Positions 60,756-64,000 of a DNA stretch of 64,000 nucleotides are shown here, piece by piece. Source of the DNA: Pseudomonadota bacterium (GTDB lineage: Bacteria > Desulfobacterota > Binatia > Binatales > Binataceae); contig JAJPHZ010000023.1 of NCBI GenBank assembly GCA_021325025.1, positions 38,427 to 102,426 of the forward strand, written 5' to 3'. Every line of letters starts with the position of its first letter. The stretch's first letter is position 1. The notes beneath the pieces were generated by a model, which searched no databases, was not told where the DNA came from, and worked only from the letters and a program-made list of their open reading frames with translations. The translations under genes and the position numbers were made by a program.

Positions 60756-63224
60756 TCAGGAGATGATCCCCGCGGCGCGCAACTCGGCGATTTTCTCCGC
60801 CGGGTAGCCCAGGATGGTGCCGAGCACGTAGTCGGTGTCGGCGCCCAGGCAGGGGGCGGCGGCGCGCACCTTGCACGGCGTGTGCGACATCGTCCACGGC
60901 ACGCCGGCGTGCGTGAAGGCGCCGATTTCCGGATGCGGCAGTTCGACCAAAAAGCCGCGCTCGCGCAGGTGGCGGTCTTTCGCCACGTCCTCATTGGTGT
61001 AGGTGGGGATCGCGGCGACGCCGGCGCGCTGGAGAATTTCGGTTATCTCCCAGCGGTCGCGCCCGGCAGTCCAGGCGCCGATGATGCGGTCGAGGTCGGC
61101 TTCGTTGCGCTTGCGTGCGGCGGCGTCGGCAAAGCGCGGGTCATCGGCCAGCGACGGCTTGCCCATCGCCGCGCACAGCGCCCGCCATTCGGCCTCGCTG
61201 CCCACCGCGACCGTCACCCAATGCTCCGCGTCGCCGCGCGCCTTGTAGCAATTGTGCGGCGCCATCCACGGGTCGTGATTGCCGATCGGCACGGGCTCGC
61301 GCCCGCCGATTGCGTATTCAAGCAACGCCTCGGGCATAATCATCTCCATCGCTTCGAGCATCGACAGGTCGATGTGCTGACCTTGGCCGGTGCGGTCGCG
61401 ATGAATCAGCGCCGCGATTATCAGGTAGGCGCCGAAGATGCCGGTGGTCGGGTCCGCATAGCTGATGCCCAATTCGCGCGGCCGGTCGCCGTCATAGCTG
61501 GTCACGGTATGCAGGCCGCAGTGCGAGGCGATCATCAGGCCGTAGCTGACGAACTTCGCGTAAGGACCCGTCTGCCCGTAGCCCGACATCGACAGCATGA
61601 TGAGGTCGGGCCGCTCTTTGCGCAGCGCCTGGTAGCCGACGCCGAATCGATCGATCACGCCGGGCGCGAAGTTTTCCACCGCGACGTCGCAATGGCGCAC
61701 CAGTTCGCGCGCGACCTCGGCCGCCTGCGGCTTGGCGAGATCGAGTTGAAGGCTGCGCTTGCCCTGGTTCCATTGGTTGAAGCTGCCGGCGCGATTCACT
61801 CCCGGTTTGCCCTCCGCGTAGGGCGGGATGACGCGGTTGATGCACGGACGCTTGGTGGTTTCGACGCGGATGACCTCGGCGCCCAGATGCGCCAACTGTA
61901 GGGTGCAGAACGGCCCCGCCCACACCCAACTGAAATCGAGCACGCGCACGCCGCTTAAGGGACCGCTGGTGGGCTGCGCCGCTGCCGGCGGGGCGGAAGG
62001 CGGCGGCGCGCCCGTTGCGATGCGGCGCGACGCGGCCTCGCGCATCACCTCGTCGTTGTGCTCGCCCAGGCGCGGCGCCCGACGGCGCATCGCCCAGCCC
62101 ATCGCGGTAGATTTGAACGGCGCGCCGGGCGCCAGCACCGGCGCATCGGCGGCCTCGCGCGCGGGCAGCGCAATGAAGAACTGGCGGCTCTTGAGGTGCT
62201 CGTCATTGTAAAGCTCCGCCATCGTGCTGACCGGCGCGGCCGGCACGCGTACCGCCTGCAGCCCGCGCACCACCTCCAGCATCGGGCGATTGGCAACCGC
62301 CTCCGCCACCAGCGCATTGGCGGCGTCGGAATTTCTGATGCGCGACCGGCGCTCGGTGAAGATTTCCTCGGCCAGCCATTCGGGTTTGCCCACAAATTGC
62401 GCCAGGCGCTGCCAGTGCGAATCCTCCACGCACATCAGCTCGGCCCTGCCGTCGGCGCAGTCGAAGATTCCGGTGGGCGCCGAATTCACCCATCCCATGC
62501 GCGAGGTCCGCTTGCCCTCGTACGTGTACCACACCAGGCTCAACTCCAGCGCCGCGGCCAGACATTCCTGCTCGCTGACATCGAGCGCCTGCCCGACGCC
62601 GGTTTGCATCCGATAGCGCAGCGCAGCCAGTGCCGCCGCAGCCGCATGCAGGCCGCCCTGAAAATCCGCGTGATGGCCGTAGGGTTTGAGCGGCGGCAGG
62701 TCGGGCCGCTCGCAAAGACGCGGATTGAGCGCCGTCAAACCGCTGGCATGGATGGCATTTATTTCGTACGCGCGGTAACTGGCGCGCGGGCCGAAGCCGC
62801 CGTAGGCCGAGATTGAAGCGACGATCAGGCGGGGATGCTTGCGCGTGAGAACGTCGCTGTCCAGTCTGCAATCGGCGCGCGCAACCGGAGGCACATCGTG
62901 GATAAGAAGGTCGGCGCCGGCCAGGACGTCATCGAGCATGCGGCGCTGGGCCGGGTCGCGAAGCTCAAGCATGATGCCGCGCTTGTCGGCGTTGAGGTAA
63001 TTGAACAACCCGCCGCGGTCGGGATCGGGAACGCCGCCGGGAAACGGGCCGCGCCGGCGCGTGAGGTCGCCCTGCGGTGGCTCGACCTTGATTACCGCCG
63101 CACCCATCAGCGCCATCAGCTTGGCGGCAAACGCCGCCGCCACGCCCTGACCAAGCTCGACGACGCCAACGCCGCTGAGCGCCAGCGCTGCGGGCGCGTC
63201 GGATTGGATACGATTGTCAGCCAC
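60756..63224 (-). CDS. Tandem (fused) family III CoA-transferase
   Basis: An 822-residue protein made of two complete CaiB/BaiF domains joined by an Ala/Pro-rich linker (about 400-420). Domain 1 (about 15-395) keeps the catalytic aspartate as Asp187 in HHADFQGGLHAA. Domain 2 (about 422-820) opens LSGVRVLDFSWVWAGPF and keeps Asp591 in SYADPTTGIFGA. Normal members of the family are homodimers of interlocked 400-residue chains, so this chain likely folds as an internal dimer. Substrates are unknown. The reading frame is intact. Confidence 0.88.
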   Translation of the reverse strand: MADNRIQSDAPAALALSGVGVVELGQGVAAAFAAKLMALMGAAVIKVEPPQGDLTRRRGPFPGGVPDPDRGGLFNYLNADKRGIMLELRDPAQRRMLDDVLAGADLLIHDVPPVARADCRLDSDVLTRKHPRLIVASISAYGGFGPRASYRAYEINAIHASGLTALNPRLCERPDLPPLKPYGHHADFQGGLHAAAAALAALRYRMQTGVGQALDVSEQECLAAALELSLVWYTYEGKRTSRMGWVNSAPTGIFDCADGRAELMCVEDSHWQRLAQFVGKPEWLAEEIFTERRSRIRNSDAANALVAEAVANRPMLEVVRGLQAVRVPAAPVSTMAELYNDEHLKSRQFFIALPAREAADAPVLAPGAPFKSTAMGWAMRRRAPRLGEHNDEVMREAASRRIATGAPPPSAPPAAAQPTSGPLSGVRVLDFSWVWAGPFCTLQLAHLGAEVIRVETTKRPCINRVIPPYAEGKPGVNRAGSFNQWNQGKRSLQLDLAKPQAAEVARELVRHCDVAVENFAPGVIDRFGVGYQALRKERPDLIMLSMSGYGQTGPYAKFVSYGLMIASHCGLHTVTSYDGDRPRELGISYADPTTGIFGAYLIIAALIHRDRTGQGQHIDLSMLEAMEMIMPEALLEYAIGGREPVPIGNHDPWMAPHNCYKARGDAEHWVTVAVGSEAEWRALCAAMGKPSLADDPRFADAAARKRNEADLDRIIGAWTAGRDRWEITEILQRAGVAAIPTYTNEDVAKDRHLRERGFLVELPHPEIGAFTHAGVPWTMSHTPCKVRAAAPCLGADTDYVLGTILGYPAEKIAELRAAGIIS

Positions 63225-63399
63225 GGCGCGCCGTATGCTAGTCGAAATCGCCCCCGGTGCAAACGAGTCCCTGCGTGCTGCCGGGCTCCATCAATCCTCA
63301 GCGGAGATGGGTGTGATTCCAGCGGCACTCGGTCCTTGGATGTCCACTAATACAACACCCCCTGTACGCCGGGTTGAGCTATGTGCTATCGTGTGCTCG

Positions 63400-63798
63400 A
63401 TGGAGTTAACGTTATATTTTCCGCGTGACCAAGCACTGCTTTTTCACGACGAACGAAATCGCGGCATCGAAGAAGTTCCAGCCCTTGTGGCTCAACTCGA
63501 ACGTCGCGGCGCGACCGTGTTGCGGGTCGATCCTTCGGCTCTCAGTGCGGAGCACCGCTTTCGGGAATACTCCAAAGCTACGATTCCAGCCGTGTACAAG
63601 AAGTACGAGGTGAAGCGAATTTTCGGGACTAACCGCCACTCGGCGTGCTGGTTCGGAATCCAGGTGCCCGCTCTGGTGGTGAAGGGAAGGGAGGATGCGG
63701 TGGGCGATACCTACCCGCATCGAGGACCCGGGAACACGGTTGTGACAATCCATCAGTTTCTTACCGCGGCGCTCACCGCTATGGACAACGGTGGGTAA
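63400..63798 (+). CDS. Unknown 132-residue protein upstream of hsdM
   Basis: A soluble protein that I do not recognise. It starts [15 protein letters not shown], has alternating strands and helices compatible with a thioredoxin-like or Rossmann-like fold ([20 protein letters not shown]), then [20 protein letters not shown] and the C-terminal [17 protein letters not shown]. The adjacent [11 protein letters not shown] could be a cis-proline-type segment. Base composition is lower in GC than the preceding genes. It lies 54 bp upstream of hsdM on the same strand, so it is probably part of the restriction locus. Confidence 0.65.
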   Translation: MELTLYFPRDQALLFHDERNRGIEEVPALVAQLERRGATVLRVDPSALSAEHRFREYSKATIPAVYKKYEVKRIFGTNRHSACWFGIQVPALVVKGREDAVGDTYPHRGPGNTVVTIHQFLTAALTAMDNGG

Positions 63799-63851
63799 GT
63801 GCCCCGAATAGACTCGGCGGTAAGCAGCGTACGCGGAGGATCGCTTTTAGG

Positions 63852-64000
63852 ATGGCGCGGGCATCGAAAGCAAAGGTAAACGGCAATAACGGAGCGACGC
63901 TCGGCTTCGAGCAGACGCTCTGGCAGGCGGCCGACAAACTGCGCAACAACATGGACGCGGCCGAGTACAAGCACGTCGTGCTTGGCCTGATCTTCCTCAA
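63852..64000 (+). CDS. hsdM: Type I restriction-modification methyltransferase HsdM, N-terminus (cut by window end)
   Basis: Only 49 codons lie in the window. They read [18 protein letters not shown] and [12 protein letters not shown], the characteristic N-terminal helical domain of HsdM. HsdM methylates adenine in the target sequence with HsdS and forms the restriction complex with HsdR. The methylase motifs, HsdS and HsdR would lie beyond the edge. GGAGGA is about 11 nt before the ATG. It marks the entry into a defence locus. Confidence 0.88.
   Translation, partial: MARASKAKVNGNNGATLGFEQTLWQAADKLRNNMDAAEYKHVVLGLIFL

Noticed and set aside
60756..63224. Loss of catalytic Asp in both CoA-transferase domains
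   Set aside because: I first aligned the GND position of the neighbour at 52252; the true catalytic aspartate is in the later AD motif and is present in both domains (Asp187, Asp591).
1..64000. CRISPR array, insertion sequence or integrase
   Set aside because: No regularly spaced repeats and no transposase or recombinase sequence were seen on either strand.

Overview
This is a 64 kb stretch of a GC-rich bacterial chromosome. The outer-membrane secretin, lipoprotein signals and Tat signal indicate a diderm (Gram-negative-type) cell. The gene repertoire is heavy in amidohydrolase-2 proteins, short-chain dehydrogenases, luciferase-like flavin oxidoreductases, family III CoA-transferases, a P450 and a thiolase/DUF35 pair. 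This recalls uncultured, catabolically versatile soil or groundwater lineages such as Candidatus Binatota or other deltaproteobacteria-like groups. The lineage is inferred from gene content; no rRNA is present.

Layout. 0-7 kb: EthD protein, small HTH protein, two amidohydrolases, an SDR and an APC permease. 7-13.7 kb: a co-directional block of a TPR lipoprotein, a DUF4292-like lipoprotein and a peptide-type ABC importer (binding protein and two permeases, no ATPases). 13.9-14.05 kb: initiator tRNA. 14-21.2 kb: amidohydrolase, Cys-less thiolase with DUF35 partner, LLM oxidoreductase, and a P450 followed by an AhpD-like gene interrupted by one in-frame TGA. 21.6-23.1 kb: two membrane proteins (DUF1614, MarC). 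23.2-31.8 kb: aldo/keto reductase, AGPS-like FAD oxidase, DUF72, MIP18-type protein, TPR protein, purine permease, D-aminoacylase-type amidohydrolase and SDR. 31.8-37.3 kb: ArsS-like radical SAM protein, L,D-transpeptidase, HPt protein, GT39-like membrane protein and CheY-like receiver. 37.7-45.7 kb: a Tad/Flp pilus locus (two pilins, cpaB, cpaC, tadZ, tadA, tadB, tadC). 45.8-48.3 kb: SixA, CHAD and polyphosphate glucokinase, a likely polyphosphate group. 48.4-50.8 kb: SxtJ-like protein, carbamoyltransferase and DUF5989. 50.8-63.2 kb: DUF1501, CoA-transferase, D-aminoacylase-type protein, phosphotriesterase-like protein, His-rich membrane protein, LLM, SDR, exported MsrA and a tandem CoA-transferase. 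63.4-64 kb: an unknown protein and the start of a type I restriction hsdM gene, cut by the window edge.

The most striking observation is at 19.35-19.91 kb. A carboxymuconolactone decarboxylase/AhpD-family gene has TGA exactly where the second cysteine of its CxxC active site should be. It is followed at a suitable distance by a perfect 7-bp hairpin with a GGUGC loop, as expected of a bacterial SECIS element. I read it as a selenoprotein encoded 17 bp downstream of a P450. Other notable points are a thiolase fold lacking its nucleophilic cysteine next to a DUF35 protein, a -24/-12 (sigma-54) promoter in front of the pilins, a nested foldable leader before cpaB, and the SixA-CHAD-PPGK neighbourhood.
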